A model generated the notes under the pieces. That model searched no databases, was not told where the DNA came from, and saw only the letters and a list, made by a program, of their open reading frames with translations. This document shows positions 1 through 12,123 of a stretch of 64,000 bases of DNA, piece by piece. The translations under genes and the position numbers were made by a program. How positions within the stretch are numbered: position 1 is the stretch's first letter; each line of letters begins with the position of its first letter. The DNA is taken from the NCBI RefSeq assembly GCF_041146395.1, contig NC_090999.1:65167001-65231000 (forward strand), written 5' to 3'. This stretch comes from Eulemur rufifrons. Taxonomy: Eukaryota > Chordata > Mammalia > Primates > Lemuridae.

Positions 1-258
1 TATCTTTGAGAAACTATTCAATGAGACAAAGAATATTTCCCATCTAAAATTAGTATTCCAGAACACAATAGTAAATACGTTATGCAAAACCTACTGTACT
101 GAAAATAACAATGGAGAAAAATAAAGTCATACTAAATTTAGGTGGATGTTAATTATGATGGAGATAAATGAATCCAGAGAGAGCATGAAACATGGGAACA
201 CAATAATTTAGGAGCTCATTTAGATAGTTTTGTATTTTAAATAATTTACTTTGATACC

Positions 259-322
259 CTTAATCAGTACTCATTTTCCGAAAATGAGTACTTAATCAGT
301 ACTCAAATCCGAAAATACATGA
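259..322. repeat. 32-bp tandem duplication with a 12-bp-arm hairpin
   Basis: Two adjacent units of about 32 bp both begin CTTAATCAGTACTCA (259-273 and 291-305) and both contain TCCGAAAAT. Inside the first unit, AGTACTCATTTT (266-277) and AAAATGAGTACT (281-292) are perfect inverted arms around a 3-base CCG loop. The right arm runs 2 bases into the second unit. The second unit has lost the pairing. No gene is adjacent. It looks like a local replication-slippage product rather than a known element. Confidence 0.75.
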
Positions 323-2479
323 GGAAATAGATTACCTTTCCAAATGAATATGTACTTACTTCAGTTCCTACCATGAATCAGGTACTCTGGGGGACACAGT
401 ACTGAAATGTTTCAGGGCATTTGCTTTTAATAAATGAAAAGTTGCATAGCAACTCCCTTCATAAAAATAGACAAGTTAAAAAAGAGACATTTCCCAAAGA
501 TCCCATATGAGTATCATTCACCATTTATAAATAAAGTAAAACTTTATTACAAAAGTTTTTAAAGTAGATAGTGATAAAAAGATAAAATAAGAATTAGCAT
601 ATGACTTTTATAGAAATAAATCCGATCAGAATACAAAGGTGGTGAAGTACAGCAAACCCTAAGTAAAGCTAAGAAGTAAATAAAGTTCAGCCTTGGCCCC
701 CACTTGCCTGAGTCTCTCAGTTTTGTTAGGCCATTCATCAGGTGCCATGTGCCCCCAACTCCCATTTATCTGGAAGGTTCTCCAAATTCTTAAAGTATTC
801 CTTTCCTTTTGTCAAAATATTGACCATTCCCAATTCTTCAGCAGAGAGGAATAATATGCCGGTGTATCGCTTGAAAAGCTGTTTCCTTTGGGTGAGATAA
901 AAGTAGGGAAACTACTTTGATACAGTTGTATCAAAAGGAAATTTTAGGGTTCAGTGTCAATAAGATGGTTAAGTCAAGGTGAAGGAAGCCAAGATAACCT
1001 GAGTGTGGACTATAGTTAAGAAAGATAAAAAATTTGTGCTCTGCTTCTTCTCTTTATTTCCATACACCAAGGTTTATTTTCCATTTTCCACTTTCTCCTG
1101 GTAATAATTTCTTTAAAAGCCCCAGCCTTACCTCAGGTGCCCAAAAGGAAAGGGATTTTGTCACTGTCCCTTCAAGCACTCTTTGTTCAAGTTACAGTTA
1201 TGAGAGCAGCCAGCCCGTGACGAGGACCGCATGGAAACCAAAAGCTTCTGCTGAGTTGGGGCAGCTCCTTCCTGCTGGGGCCCAGACCTTGACATACTTT
1301 ACTGACTGTCACAGGGCAACCTCACAAAGCAATTCATAGCCAGGTGTTAATGATTAATAACCAGCTTAATGTGTCCCGGGCTCAAACACAAGCCAGTCAT
1401 CTATGTTAAAAGAGGTAACTACAAAGCAGAGAGGATGGAATATTACAATGAAATACCAAAGACCCAGGCAGCTCATAAAGTCTTTAGACCAACAAGGCAA
1501 CCCAGCACCCTTCAAATCAAATCAATTTCATAGCTTATTCCATCTATATAAAGGACATTGTTAACAACTGGTATACCACCCTTAGTAGACTCCTTTCCCT
1601 TCTGTACCAGCTGATACTGTTACTTATGTGTCATAATATCCAGCAATACAACACCTAGTGGATGCTCATAAATATTTGTAAAGAAGTCTTAGAATGGGTT
1701 GAAAGAAATCCAAAAGAATCAACACAGCCTTGAAAGGACGAAGATCCAGGAAAAATATTCATTGGTAGTAACAATAGGTAGCTACCTATCGTTCAGTGTT
1801 TCCTGTATACCAGATGCTGCGTTTTTAATTAAATAATACTTAATATGCCATTCAAAGAAATAACAAAAGAAAAATGGTATTAAATAGACATAAAATTGTT
1901 TTCATTGTAAGACTGGTTGATGCCTGGCATGTGAACGTTACCTGATAAGGGCATATTCACTGCATTTACAAGTTTGCCAAGAGTCTGGACTAATCAATAC
2001 AAAAACATTTTTCTTTTAGGAGGCTCAGCCGCTCTCATAGACCTTCTAGAGTTCAGAGATTTCACACTGAACAATCTTGACCACTTAGATTTTCTGCTAA
2101 CATCAAAAAACCCTCATATTTCCCATTATAGGAGGATGCAGCCTTCAAGCAAAAGCAAGGCAGAGTATCAATGTAAAGATAAGAACAGTATAAACTAGTC
2201 AATTTAAATGCTGAGAGGCAGGCACAACAAAATTCTAAAAGGACCCCAAACTAACAGATAATTACAAAATAATTCTCAGATTTATTTAGATTTCAAATAC
2301 CTTTCTCTGAATATAAGTTCTCAGAGATGGAAACTTGTTGCTCACCCAGGAAGTGCTTGATAGGTTGGCAAATTCCCCTTTACTCTTTACCCTTCAGTCT
2401 ACTCCTTATATAATGAGCTCTTGAGAGTACGACTTCTGCTCTAAATTCTAGAGTCTTCTTAACTCTAAATTGAAAACAA
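323..2479. other. no recognised feature (AT-rich unique DNA)
   Basis: Apart from short ORFs without domain signatures I see no exon, repeat family or RNA gene here. A short, somewhat less AT-rich patch around 1120-1340 has an open frame of about 100 codons, but it shows no recognisable motif and no splice or promoter context. Confidence 0.5.
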
Positions 2480-2655
2480 TTTTTAGAACCAGAAAGAGCC
2501 AGAGCTGGATCATCAAGTTCAAGTCTAATTTTACAGTGGAGGATGGTGAGGACTTTCTTGGAGTTACACAGATGCAGAAAATAAGATCAGAAGCTGAATC
2601 TACTGGCTTTTGGGAGGGAGCTCTTTCTTCTACACCTACCTCATGTCTCTGAGCC
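2480..2655 (+). mobile_element. MIR/MIR3-like ancient SINE remnant
   Basis: The order of landmarks matches old tRNA-derived mammalian SINEs: a phrase like 'catcaagttcaagtc', then TTTTACAGTGGAGGATG (the 'ttttacagatgagga' box), then GGAGTTACACAGATG (the 'ggtcacacagct' box), then a 3' part ending near a 'ctctttcttctacacc' box. It is heavily diverged. Short ORFs across it are incidental. Confidence 0.5.
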
Positions 2656-3180
2656 CAGCAGTTCTTAGTCATTACATTCTAGGTAGGTCAATACCTTTCT
2701 CAGAAGACAATTTCCTTATATCAGTACTTCATCAGCTCAAATGTTTGCAGACAAGCAAAACAAGTCAGAAGTACTTTTGCATAAATTCCCATTTCCTTTT
2801 AGAAGGGATATGCAAACTTAAAAAAAAAAAGAGTGAGTAGGTTTGCTGGATTCACAGAATCACTCAACAGAACCATTCCTGGACTATGCCTATAATACAT
2901 AAATAACTAATTAACATGTGGTAGACTGGGTGAGTGTTTATTACACAGCATCTCCTAGTTATCTCTGTCGAGAAATTTATAAACACCCAGCTGGTGGCAT
3001 AAAATATTTTCTCCAAAGCAATACGGCTTTGCAAAACAAACTACAATTGGATTTTTCACAGCATCTTCTCTGATCTGGTGTGATCAACTTTAACTGTGCA
3101 GACACAGCTTACTAACAAAATGTGTGGACACTCTGCCATAATACAGATCCAACAAACAAACCACTGTTTTCTTATCTTTT
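2656..3180. other. no recognised feature
   Basis: AT-rich sequence with an A11 run near 2820. I see no repeat family or gene signal. Confidence 0.4.
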
Positions 3181-3543
3181 GCTGGAAAGCAGCAGCCCAA
3201 CCATGACACTTCCTATCAACTCTTGCATCTAGGTGGGCCCATGTGACTGGTTCTCACCAGTGGGATGTAAGTGTGAGAGACGTGTGTAACTTACTAGCAA
3301 AGGTGGATAAACGGAGACTGTGTCTTCTCTATCCTGGCTTTCTCTTTCTGCCTGAACACTGAAGACTCCAAGGTCCCGAGCAAATAGCACAGTTTCAATA
3401 TGGAAGGAACCTGGGTTCCAAGAAAGCTGAAAAACATCCAGATTGGATGTTACGTGAGGGAGAAATAAACTAATGTGTTAAGCCACTGAAATTTTGTGGC
3501 TTATTTTTTATAGCCATAAGCAAAACCCTAACTAATATATTAA
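3181..3543 (+). mobile_element. solitary LTR-like repeat, family uncertain
   Basis: The 3' part carries GAGAAATAAACTAATGTG (a polyadenylation-like AATAAA), then TTAAGCCACTGAAATTTTG and a terminal CTAACTAATAT. This arrangement closes many mammalian LTR-like repeats. The upstream CATGTGACTGGTTCTCACC and GTGGGATGTAAG blocks also fit an interspersed family I remember but cannot name safely. There is no internal retroviral sequence, so if it is an LTR it is solitary. Confidence 0.5.
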
Positions 3544-4839
3544 TCTTACTAGATATACCCACAAGCAAAGTGGTCTGGGCATCCAGATAGATGGTAGTCG
3601 CTGCCAATAAATGTGGCATAGACTATATCAATTTCACTATTAAAATTCTCCTCTATCATGCTCCCAAGATCAGAGTGACTGGCTAGACCAAACTAAGTGC
3701 AGCTGAAATTCAGAAGTTCTTATGGTCAAGCTGAGCATTTAAAAGGATTTTCTATTCTACCAATATTGTGGACGATAAGGTTTGCTGCAATTGGGCCTGA
3801 CTTCAGATTTCTACAGGAAATTATATCCCTATAAGTCTCTGAAATTTAAGGATATTTCCTTGGGAATCTTTATCTTAAGCTTTTGGCAAAACAACTCCTT
3901 TATCCTAGCAGTAGGCTCCACGTGAGAGGACTTGCTATTTTGTAAGGGGAAAAAGAAAGCACCAATTCCTGGTACTAATGGGAAGGATTCTTTTGGAGAC
4001 ACTTTGCCATCCCTAATAAACAAGGTGCTAAAACATGTTCTGATGTCCACGGTTCTGACTAAAAGTAAAGCTGTGCCTTTTTAAGCTAAAAAAAGTACAA
4101 AAGGTATAAATCACCTACAACTAATAAATCTTTGTTTAAATGATGAATTAAATTCTAGTACAAGTGTTTACTGTATATTTTGCATGTTTATATAGTAACT
4201 AGTGATAATGGTGCCTTCTCAAAAGAAAACAAGTAGAAGAAGAGATGTTGATTCAGGGCGAAATTGGAGAAATGGGACCATGAAGGTATGTTCTCTTCAG
4301 TGGCATGCTGAACACAAAGGCTTGACATAGATGGCAAGTCCAGAGTCTCACAAGTTTTTGTTTGTTTGGTTGTTTGTTTAATCATAGCTTATGGCAAATA
4401 GAATGACAAAGTCTTTCTACTTCACACCAACCCAAAAATCTATTTCCATGTCAGCCTCTGGTTGGTTAATCTCAGATGCTGCCTGCAAATCTGAAATTTT
4501 CAAGCCTGTAAGCAATTTCACCCATCTAAAACTGTGTTATACTCATCAAATAAGGTCAAATTACCCAGAAAGACTTTTGATGTAGACAGAACTTTTCACT
4601 TAAAACCATACATACAAAAAATACCATTATTATCTTGTAAAAGGGTCTATTTCAACTGAATTGAATGTGAAAAGTCAGTGCAATGGTTTTCTTTCCAATA
4701 ACTGAGACCAAATAACTAATTAGTTGCCTCTGTTGTTAATTTTTTATCAGTTTTGTAGGACTATTTTCTTCATGATGCTTTCCTTATTTTTCTCTGATGG
4801 ATGTGATGTCTCTCTCTTTATCTCTGTACCTTTTATGGT
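3544..4839. other. no recognised feature
   Basis: Unique AT-rich sequence. A TTTG-rich patch lies at 4351-4380. The small open frames on both strands show no motif. Confidence 0.4.
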
Positions 4840-5005
4840 GCTGATTACTCCCTAACTTGTTTTTCTATTTATATACTGCGTATCTATATCAAGAGACTAA
4901 AGCTCTAAGGAAGCATCCACAGCTGCTTTATCTTGGTCTTTCCTGTACTCCAGTATATAATACAGTGCCATGCACGTAGAAAGAGCACAACAAATGTTTT
5001 AAAAG
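4840..5005 (+). mobile_element. possible L2 3'-end fragment
   Basis: The stretch ends with ATACAGTGCCATGCACGTAG followed by an 'aacaaatgttttaaa' tail. This resembles the L2 3' end ('acagtgcctggcacatagtaggcgctcaataaatatttg'). It is highly diverged, and the rest of the segment is only weakly L2-like. Confidence 0.35.
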
Positions 5006-6050
5006 AAGTGCACACACACTATAGAGCACCATTCACTGGACTCATGTGTGTGATGCCTTCCAGAAAAGAAGTTCATGTCCAGCTGTCGATACAGATGAGG
5101 ATTTCTGTAGTTTGTATAACAGGGTAGCTACAGTGGAAGTGCTCCCGGACATCTTCCCAGAAACTAAACTCTTCTCTGAATGATGCCAGAGGACAGCTCT
5201 CAAGTTAACTTCAGTGGAACTACACCTACAGCAAATAACTAAACACTAGCATTTTAAGAACACATAGATTTAATCATCTTATTAAACATTGTGCTTTAAC
5301 TTTTCCACAGTATTTTATCTACATCATGCAGTGACATTTGAAAGCCAGAATATTGTATTTTTAAAATGTTAGCTATTTTCATCACACTGTAGCCTAAAGT
5401 CTAAAAGCAATAAATGATTGGGAATAAACTTGAAAATGTTTTTAAGTTTCATTTGAAGGTCTAAGTAGAGATCTAGCAATGTTTTTCTCATTTATTTAAT
5501 TCACCATAGTCCAATGTTTATTTTAAGAAATAACCTGAGGACAAAATATGTTCTATCTAATCTAAGACACACAATTATTTCGTGTCATAATATTATTTAT
5601 TGCGCCACTGAGAAACAAAAACATTTCCAATTAATTGTAAGATGCCAACAATTTTAAGAAATATTTTAATTTCTGAAATGTTAAAATGTGAAAAAAAAGT
5701 TCATTTAAGAATCAACGAAATGAGACTTGACAGAGAACATTTAAGATGCAATAAATATATTATGGAAATGTAATACAAGAAGAATGAAAGAAATAACCTA
5801 GAGCAGAAAATTTCTTTTATTGACATCCACTTATCCACAATTAATACCAATTATTTATATAGTTTTAAAAGTATGAAGTATTAATATTTCAGACTTTTAC
5901 TGATTTACATTGACTATCATTTAACCTTAATGGTTAAAAGAGTGCAGTATTTATGTACCTTGAAGCTGGTAACCCTGGTTTCCTTCGGAGAGAGAACAAG
6001 GAAATAGAATACAGTATAGGAAAGAGAATTTTCACTGTGTTACTTAGTAC
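5006..6050. other. no recognised feature
   Basis: Very AT-rich sequence between an L2-like tail and a DNA transposon. I see no gene, repeat family or RNA. Confidence 0.4.
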
Positions 6051-6379
6051 TGCGGTCCCCGACCCCCAGTCTGCGGAATGTTAGGGACAGGGCCACAGAG
6101 CCCTGCCCCCTACTCTCCCTGTCGGTGAAAAAATTATCTTCCATGAAATTTAGGAACGGGGGGGGGGGGGGGGGGGCCTCACAGCAGGAGGTGAGCAGCA
6201 AAGCTTCATCTGTTGTTTACAGCTACTTCCCATCTCCCCATTGCTTCATTGCTCGAATCACCACCTTCACCTTCTGAGCTCCAACTCCCCCACCACCCCA
6301 TCCCTGCCCACCCTCAGTCTGTAGAAAAATCACGGTCCGTGAAACCGGTTCCTGGTGCCAAAAAGGTTGGGGACCACTG
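6051..6379. mobile_element. non-autonomous DNA transposon with 'ggtccccgac' termini
   Basis: The left end TGCGGTCCCCGACCCCCAG and the right end GGTTGGGGACCACTG are inverted versions of each other, as in the common mammalian DNA-transposon family that begins 'caggggtccccaacccc'. AGTAC sits immediately outside both ends (6046-6050 and 6380-6384 allowing for one lost base), probably the residue of the target duplication. The internal phrase CACAGCAGGAGGTGAGCAGC also matches that family. It carries a 19-base G run at 6158-6176. The right-end phrase about printed clamp sequence 'gaaaaa...ccatgaaa' also occurs near the left G run, suggesting internal rearrangement. Confidence 0.75.
6158..6176 (+). 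repeat. poly-G run (G19)
   Basis: Nineteen consecutive G residues lie inside the DNA transposon. Such a run is likely length-variable and prone to sequencing error. Confidence 0.9.
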
Positions 6380-7239
6380 AGTACCTTCTGAATTGAGTAC
6401 CACGTGAATTGATTATGCAAATTTTAAAAATATTATTAAAGTAGCCTCTCCTTTTCAAAAAATTGAGGGAACAGCTTATCAGTGTTTCATTTTTCTAATC
6501 CTCTGGATTAGGAAAAATCCTGTAAACATTCATGAGCTTAGACTTACTGCAGGCTTCCCCCTAAGTTTAGATGTCACTAAAGGATCCATAATATATACTT
6601 CAGAAGAGAAAGTATTTGTCCTTTAGGAGACCATATCCACCCTGAGTTTTGCAAGAAAAACACCTCTTTGCATGTGAAATGTCTGTTGCCCCCTTTCATA
6701 GAAGATATTATTTGGGCTTCTTTAGGAGAGGCAGAATTTACCATTCAGAATAAGCTACATACTTTTGGTTTCCAAGAAAGCATTTGGATTGTAACAAGAT
6801 CTTATCTTTTTGGGTAAGTTCATGTAGCAATGTACAAATAAGGGCTTTCTGAGACATTCTTAGATGTCTAAATCCCTAAAAGAAGAGGTTCTTAAGGGTA
6901 ATATATTCACATTTAAGAGTAATATCCTATTTGTGTACCCAACCTGGGACCAAGGACACGCCACAAAGACCCTGGCAGATCAAGATCTTTATCTACCCAG
7001 CAGTTACCTACCGTGGTGCAGTTTAGAATCCCAGATAAATGAAGGTTTAAGATGAATTTTTCTTTTAAGTTTTCACCCAACTGCTCTAGCTGACTAGCAT
7101 TCTCTACTTTGGAAATGTTTCAGATTTGAACCATAGGTGGGTGTGGAGGATGAAGATGAGTGAGCTGACAGATTTGTGTGGGAAAGCACATGCTATCTGT
7201 CAGACTGTCTTTATAAAAGGGAAAAGGCACTTATAAAAT
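6380..7239. other. no recognised feature
   Basis: Unique AT-rich sequence without a repeat or gene signature that I can name. Confidence 0.4.
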
Positions 7240-7312
7240 GGGAAAATCTGGCTCAAAAATGTATGGATTAAATATATAAATCTTCTATTGGTTGTGTTTC
7301 TCTGGAGAACCC
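7240..7312 (+). mobile_element. short fragment of the 'tctctggagaaccctgact' LTR-like end
   Basis: CTATTGGTTGTGTTTCTCTG followed by GAGAACCCTAATCAG matches the 3' end of the LTR-like elements at 11575-12123 (+) and 46483-46922 (-). Only the terminal piece is recognisable. Confidence 0.5.
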
Positions 7313-9949
7313 TAATCAGACGTCTGTTAGACATTTGGTTCTGAAATGTAGTACTTGCTTGTTTGAATATGAGAAAGTTTCCAGAATATGCATTCAGATA
7401 TATCTCTTTAAAATGACCCAAAGTACTTGCAATCCTACTTGCGATACTTCCATCACTAGCATTTGTGAAGCACATTGTGAGGGTAAAGTATTATCCTAGT
7501 TTTTATAGGAGAGCAGAGGCATAATTCCTATGTTTGCAGAACTTACACTGTAAATCATTTTCCACAAATATATGATCCTACTATACTGGGTTTTGTGATG
7601 ACTAAACCACTTAATCCAATTATTCAATAAAATGTAAAAAGTGGTTGGAGATCTCAAAGATATTTATTTCAATCTTTTCCTTCTCTTCTTATATTACCTG
7701 ATGACTTTCATCTTTGTGTATTTTTATTTTGTTTTCTTAGAACTTAAAAATGTTTTCATCTGAACATCAAAGAAATCACTTCACCTAGAGCAGGTTGTAG
7801 TTAAATCATAAGATCTTGCTTTGAATATCCTTCAGTAGCAATCAGCAACAAGAACTAGAGTGCATTGGCCTTTCATCCTTAAACAGTAAAACATTTTCAG
7901 GGTCAGGTATTTTTTCAAAGCTGAAATTATACACCCCCAAAATTAGGATGTGTATTGTGCAGAATCTCCAGAGTACTCCAAAACTGCAGGCATCATATGC
8001 AGAGTTCCTCTATAAGTACCTATAAAAATATCTAACACACAGCTATGAGAAAAGATATCATATTAAATTTTCTTTTGTGACTCTATTTCTTTAAAAAAAA
8101 TTTTAATAAAGAACAGAGCTGATGTATGCAATAAGTTGGGGTTTTTTTTGTTTTATTTTAAATTTCTACTATGTGCTGGAGGTGGTGGAGGTGGGGGGGA
8201 GGTAGAGAGAGAGAGGAGATACTTAGATGAAACTAATAGAATCTCTCACCTCCAGGCCTTCACAGTTAAAGAAGGTCAACAGAAAAGTCAGTTACCTCTA
8301 CATTTGAAGACATTACAGATAAACTGAGGTCATCAGCTAGGGACAATTTCAACAGTCCTCCACTTATTAATTAGTATCAATAATGGCAAAGTTACAATAG
8401 TTATATTTGAGAGTTATTTGTATTTTTCTTGGCTCATATCAAAGGAATGAAAGCAAGTCATAAATAAAAGCCACAGCAAAGTGAAAGAACAGTCAGGAAA
8501 CCACGCATGCTTTTCTTTGAGCTTTTAATTTTCATGTGCCTAATGGTCTGTTTGTTTAAAGAAAAACTCTACCTCAATTAAAGATACAGGTCCACAAATA
8601 TTCCCAAATACGATTTGTAAATTGAATTTGTTTAGTCTTACAAATACTCCACACATACACATCTCTTTATTCCTAAAGATAGACTTGGTACTCCAAATCT
8701 TTGTAATTCTGATATTTTTATGTCATTATTTTATTGCACTTTGACAAGCTGAAGCAGGTAAATTCTGGGATATGCTTTTACTATATTTGCAAGGCACATT
8801 TTCAGATAATAAAGGTGACTTCGAAATTTTAGTTAATGTACAGTACGTGAAGCATCTAAGGCATCTAAGGCTGTTTTTCCATTAATGGCAAATCGTTTCT
8901 AATAAAGTTCATATACCCAACTCATCTGGTACTTGAAAATATCTTTAATGAGAAAAAAAATACATAAACTGAAAGCAAGTCTATTTTTCCCTACTTTAGA
9001 GATAATATGGAAACTACTAATTTTAAAATAACCACTTTTTATTATTTCTGATATTCTGAATGATACCTTTAAGCTCCCCATTTTCCTGAAGAGAATCAGA
9101 GCAGCAGTTTGAGCTACCTTTTTAGGAGCGATTTTTCAAGAAAGCAGAGCAAGGAAGAACTTAATCATTTTTGGTGATGTCAGAAATATTGCAGGTGAAT
9201 TCCTCATCTAACCTTTAGCCAATATTAATGCCATTTGGATGACAGTTAAAATTCCTGAAGGGTCAATGATCAGAGAAACTGACATTAGATCTGACGAGGG
9301 GTTTTCCCCTTTCATATCTAACCTTGAAATGAAAAGAATAAAGATTGCTACTCACTCATTTGTTCATTCCACCAATATTTTTTGTGTATCTATTGAATGA
9401 CTAGTAGAAAGTACTCTTCAGTGGGATAATTAGGGGTGACGTTCTAAATATTTAACATCAGCGCATAGGGGTACTAATGTGGGGCAGACCTGCTACAATC
9501 CCAGGACAGGTTCTGGGACTCCTTAGTGCCTTAGCACAGTTGCTGGATCACGGGGAAATCTGGCAAGTCTTGGGTAGGGTTTAGGGCAGTGGCGGTGGTG
9601 GTACAGTCCTTGGGCAGTTTGGAACTGCATCTATGTACCAATGAGTAAGAGAGTACTTCAACATTTTCACAATGAGCCGTGTCATTAAGGAGCATGGAGG
9701 AAGTGTACTGACCCAGACTGCGGGTTTGTGAATGGAGGAGTCAGTTTATAGGTGAAAGAACCCAAGAAGGAAGCTCTTGAAACATTCAAAGAGAGTTAGT
9801 GGTCAGCTGACAACTCCATCCCCTACTATAAATATCCTCCAGTTCTTTACCTTTAAAGTCAAATGGAATACCCAAAAACCCTGGGATGAAAATAACCCAG
9901 TCTGGGCCTAGAAACAGCAGATATGCATGATGTTTGAACCACAAGGTGC
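7313..9949. other. no recognised feature; minor simple repeats
   Basis: Mostly AT-rich unique DNA. A G-rich patch with several GG and GGG runs lies at 8175-8203, followed by a GA run to about 8217. A 9-base tandem (CATCTAAGG twice) lies near 8850-8870. The G-rich patch could stack as a quadruplex, but the runs are mostly only two Gs long. Confidence 0.4.
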
Positions 9950-10270
9950 TGCTGGAATCTTAAATGGGAGACAGGGAGTGGGGAAAGACAGGGCCAGAGA
10001 GCGGGGCAGTGGCCAGATGGCGAGTGCTCTTGTGCATCTTGTTGTAGAGGACTCCGGCTCCATCAGGTCACAATATAAAGCCTTGGGAAGGCTTTAAACA
10101 GGGAAATGACAAGGTTAGGTATGCATGTTAGACAGTTCACCCCAGCCCCGATGCAGGGGTTGGAATGAGAAGGAAAAGGCTGAAGGCTGGAAGGCCAAAT
10201 AGGAAGAAGTGTGGCCAGCAGTGAATCCCCTGCACTTATCTCAAACTCCATGGCAAGGTCCGTGCCCATC
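9950..10270 (-). mobile_element. L2 LINE fragment, antisense
   Basis: Read on the plus strand, GGCTTTAAACAGGGAAATGAC, the preceding 'ggccagatggcg...cttgtgcatcttg' and the following 'ggaaggccaaataggaag' follow the order of an antisense L2 3' region ('ggccagatcatgcagggcc...ttttaagcaggggagtgacatga...ggagaccagttaggag'). The same antisense order recurs at 33287-34325. It is old and diverged. Confidence 0.55.
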
Positions 10271-10304
10271 ATCAAAGCTAGTTAGGATGGCTCAAACAGC
10301 AAGA

Positions 10305-10975
10305 GGGGGTGAGAGCTTTGGAAAATAATCTGACAGTTCTTCAAACCATTCGTCAAATGGCTAAATGTAGAATTAACATATGACAGCAATTTTCCTGCTA
10401 GGTATATGCCCAAGAGAAAGAAAAAAAATGTGTACACACAAAACTTGTACATGAACATTCATGGCAGCATTATGCATAATAGCCAAAAACTGGAAACAAC
10501 TCAAATGTCCATCAACTGATGAATGGGTAAATAAAATGTAGCACATCCCTAAATGGAATATTGTTCAGACATAAAAAGAAATGAAGGTCTGATAAATGAT
10601 ACAATATGGATGGACCTGAAAAACAAATGATACAATATGGATGGACCTGAAAAACTATGTAAAAGAAGCCGGTCACAAAGGATCACATTTTGCATGATTC
10701 CATTTATATGAAATGTTCAGAGTAGACAAACCTATAGAGACAGAAAGTAGACTAGTGCTTGCTTAGAACTAGGGCAGGGGAGGAAGGATGGAGATACTGG
10801 GGAGTGATGAGCAAGAGGCTCAGGATTTCTTTTGGGGTTAATGAAACTGTTCTAAAATGGATTGTGTGATAGATGTACAACTCTGTGAATATACTGAGAG
10901 CCATGGAACTGTACATTTTAAATGGGTGAATTATATAGTATGTGAATTATATTTCAACAAAGCTATTAATAAAAA
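10305..10975 (+). mobile_element. L1 LINE 3' end (old L1M-type), sense
   Basis: Landmarks of the last part of L1 ORF2 and the 3' UTR appear in order: CCTGCTAGGTATATGCCCAA, CATGGCAGCATTATGCATAA, ATGTCCATCAACTGATGAAT, then the 3' UTR phrases 'aactgttctaaaatgga' and 'actgtacattttaaatgggtga'. It ends near an A-rich tail at about 10975. The reading frame is destroyed. A 31-bp tandem duplication is embedded at 10594-10655. Confidence 0.9.
10594..10655 (+). repeat. 31-bp perfect tandem duplication inside L1
   Basis: The block beginning AAATGATACAATATGG and ending GGACCTGAAAAAC is present twice, at 10594-10624 and 10625-10655, with no differences seen. L1 normally has this block once, so this is a later local duplication. 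Confidence 0.9.
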
Positions 10976-11574
10976 AGAGTAGATGAGAGCCCTTCCAACA
11001 ATAACAATAACAGCAGCCCCCTTGTAAAGGGGCCCTGCAGTGGCAACCTGGGGAACATCAACATTTAAGCACCAGGTGGAATAAGACAGAGAAAAGAATG
11101 ATCAGAAAAGTTTGGGAATGGAGAGAGCTAAAGGAATGAAAGATGCCTAAACATATGATGGCTTAAGTTTGTTTTACTGGGGAGATAAAAATATACTGAT
11201 ACTTCTGAAATAGTAAGGACACCAAAGTGCTCAGTTTCTTCAAAAGATCAAAAAAGACTCTTTACTGAACTTCGTGTAAGGTTAAAGTAAATACTAGTTC
11301 AGGAACATTTTATAGGAGAGGATAGCACTGAAAAAAAAATCAAGTAATTGGTTTTATATTTTTCAGCTCACAACCTTCAGCACTTCTGCATCTGATGCAA
11401 GTTTATCATTTTTGTCAAGTGCACCAAATCAATGTAACTCAGAAAACTGACTGAAGTATGTTCTCCTGCATGGTTCATCACATTGATCTTTACTTAACCT
11501 GTGTCAGGAGCAGTTCCCTAATCTATAAAATAAAGGGCACATAGCAGACCACGGTTCTGCAGTGCTTTTGTAAG
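10976..11574. other. no recognised feature
   Basis: Unique sequence between the L1 tail and an LTR-like repeat. I see no gene signal. Confidence 0.4.
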
Positions 11575-12123
11575 TATGATGGTTAACCTTCTCTGCCAAC
11601 TTGACTTGGCTAAGGGATGTCCCAATAGCTGGTGAAACATTACTTATGGGTATGTCTGTGAGTGTGTTTCCAGAAGAGATTGGCACTTGAATCAGTAGAC
11701 TGAGTAAAGAAAATCAACATGGGAAGGCTTCATTCAATCCTTTGAGGGTCCAGATAGAACAAAAAGGAGGAAGAGTGAATTCTCTTTCTCTTTCTCTTTC
11801 TCTCTCTCTCTCTCTCTCCCTCTCCTTGAACTGGGACATTCATCTTCCCCTGCCCTTGGACATCAGTGCTCCTGCTTCTCAGACTCAGGACTCCAGGACT
11901 TACACCAGGGCCCTCCGTTCCCCTCCCCCCATTCCGGTTCTCAGGCCTTGGGACTAGGACTGAACTACACCACTGGCTCTCCTGTCTCCAGCTTGCAGAC
12001 AGCAGATCATAGCACTTGTCAGCTTCCATGACGGAGTGGCCCAATTCCCATAACAAATCTCCTCTCATATATCTCTATGTAGCCTACTGGTTCTGTTTCT
12101 CTGGAGAATCTTGACTAATACAG
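11575..12123 (+). mobile_element. solitary LTR-like repeat, about 550 bp, sense
   Basis: It begins TATGATGGTTAACC with CCAACTTGACTTGGCTAAGG and ends GGTTCTGTTTCTCTGGAGAA followed by a terminal 'tgactaatacag'. The middle has a CT-rich tract (11784-11824) and AATCAGTAGACTGAGTAAAG. This is a widespread mammalian LTR-like repeat I recognise by sequence, but I will not commit to a name. It shares its 3' terminal motif with 46483-46922 and 7240-7312. ORFs crossing the CT tract are artefacts of low complexity. Confidence 0.65.
11784..11824 (+). repeat. (CT)n/(CTTT)n low-complexity tract
   Basis: CTTT units pass into an uninterrupted CT repeat inside the LTR-like element, and are probably length-polymorphic. 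Confidence 0.85.

Noticed and set aside
8175..8203. G-quadruplex in the G-rich patch
   Set aside because: Most runs are GG only. At best a weak two-layer quadruplex.
11730..12068. 112-codon minus-strand frame with a Glu/Arg/Lys repeat
   Set aside because: The charged repeat is the translated CT tract of an LTR-like repeat.
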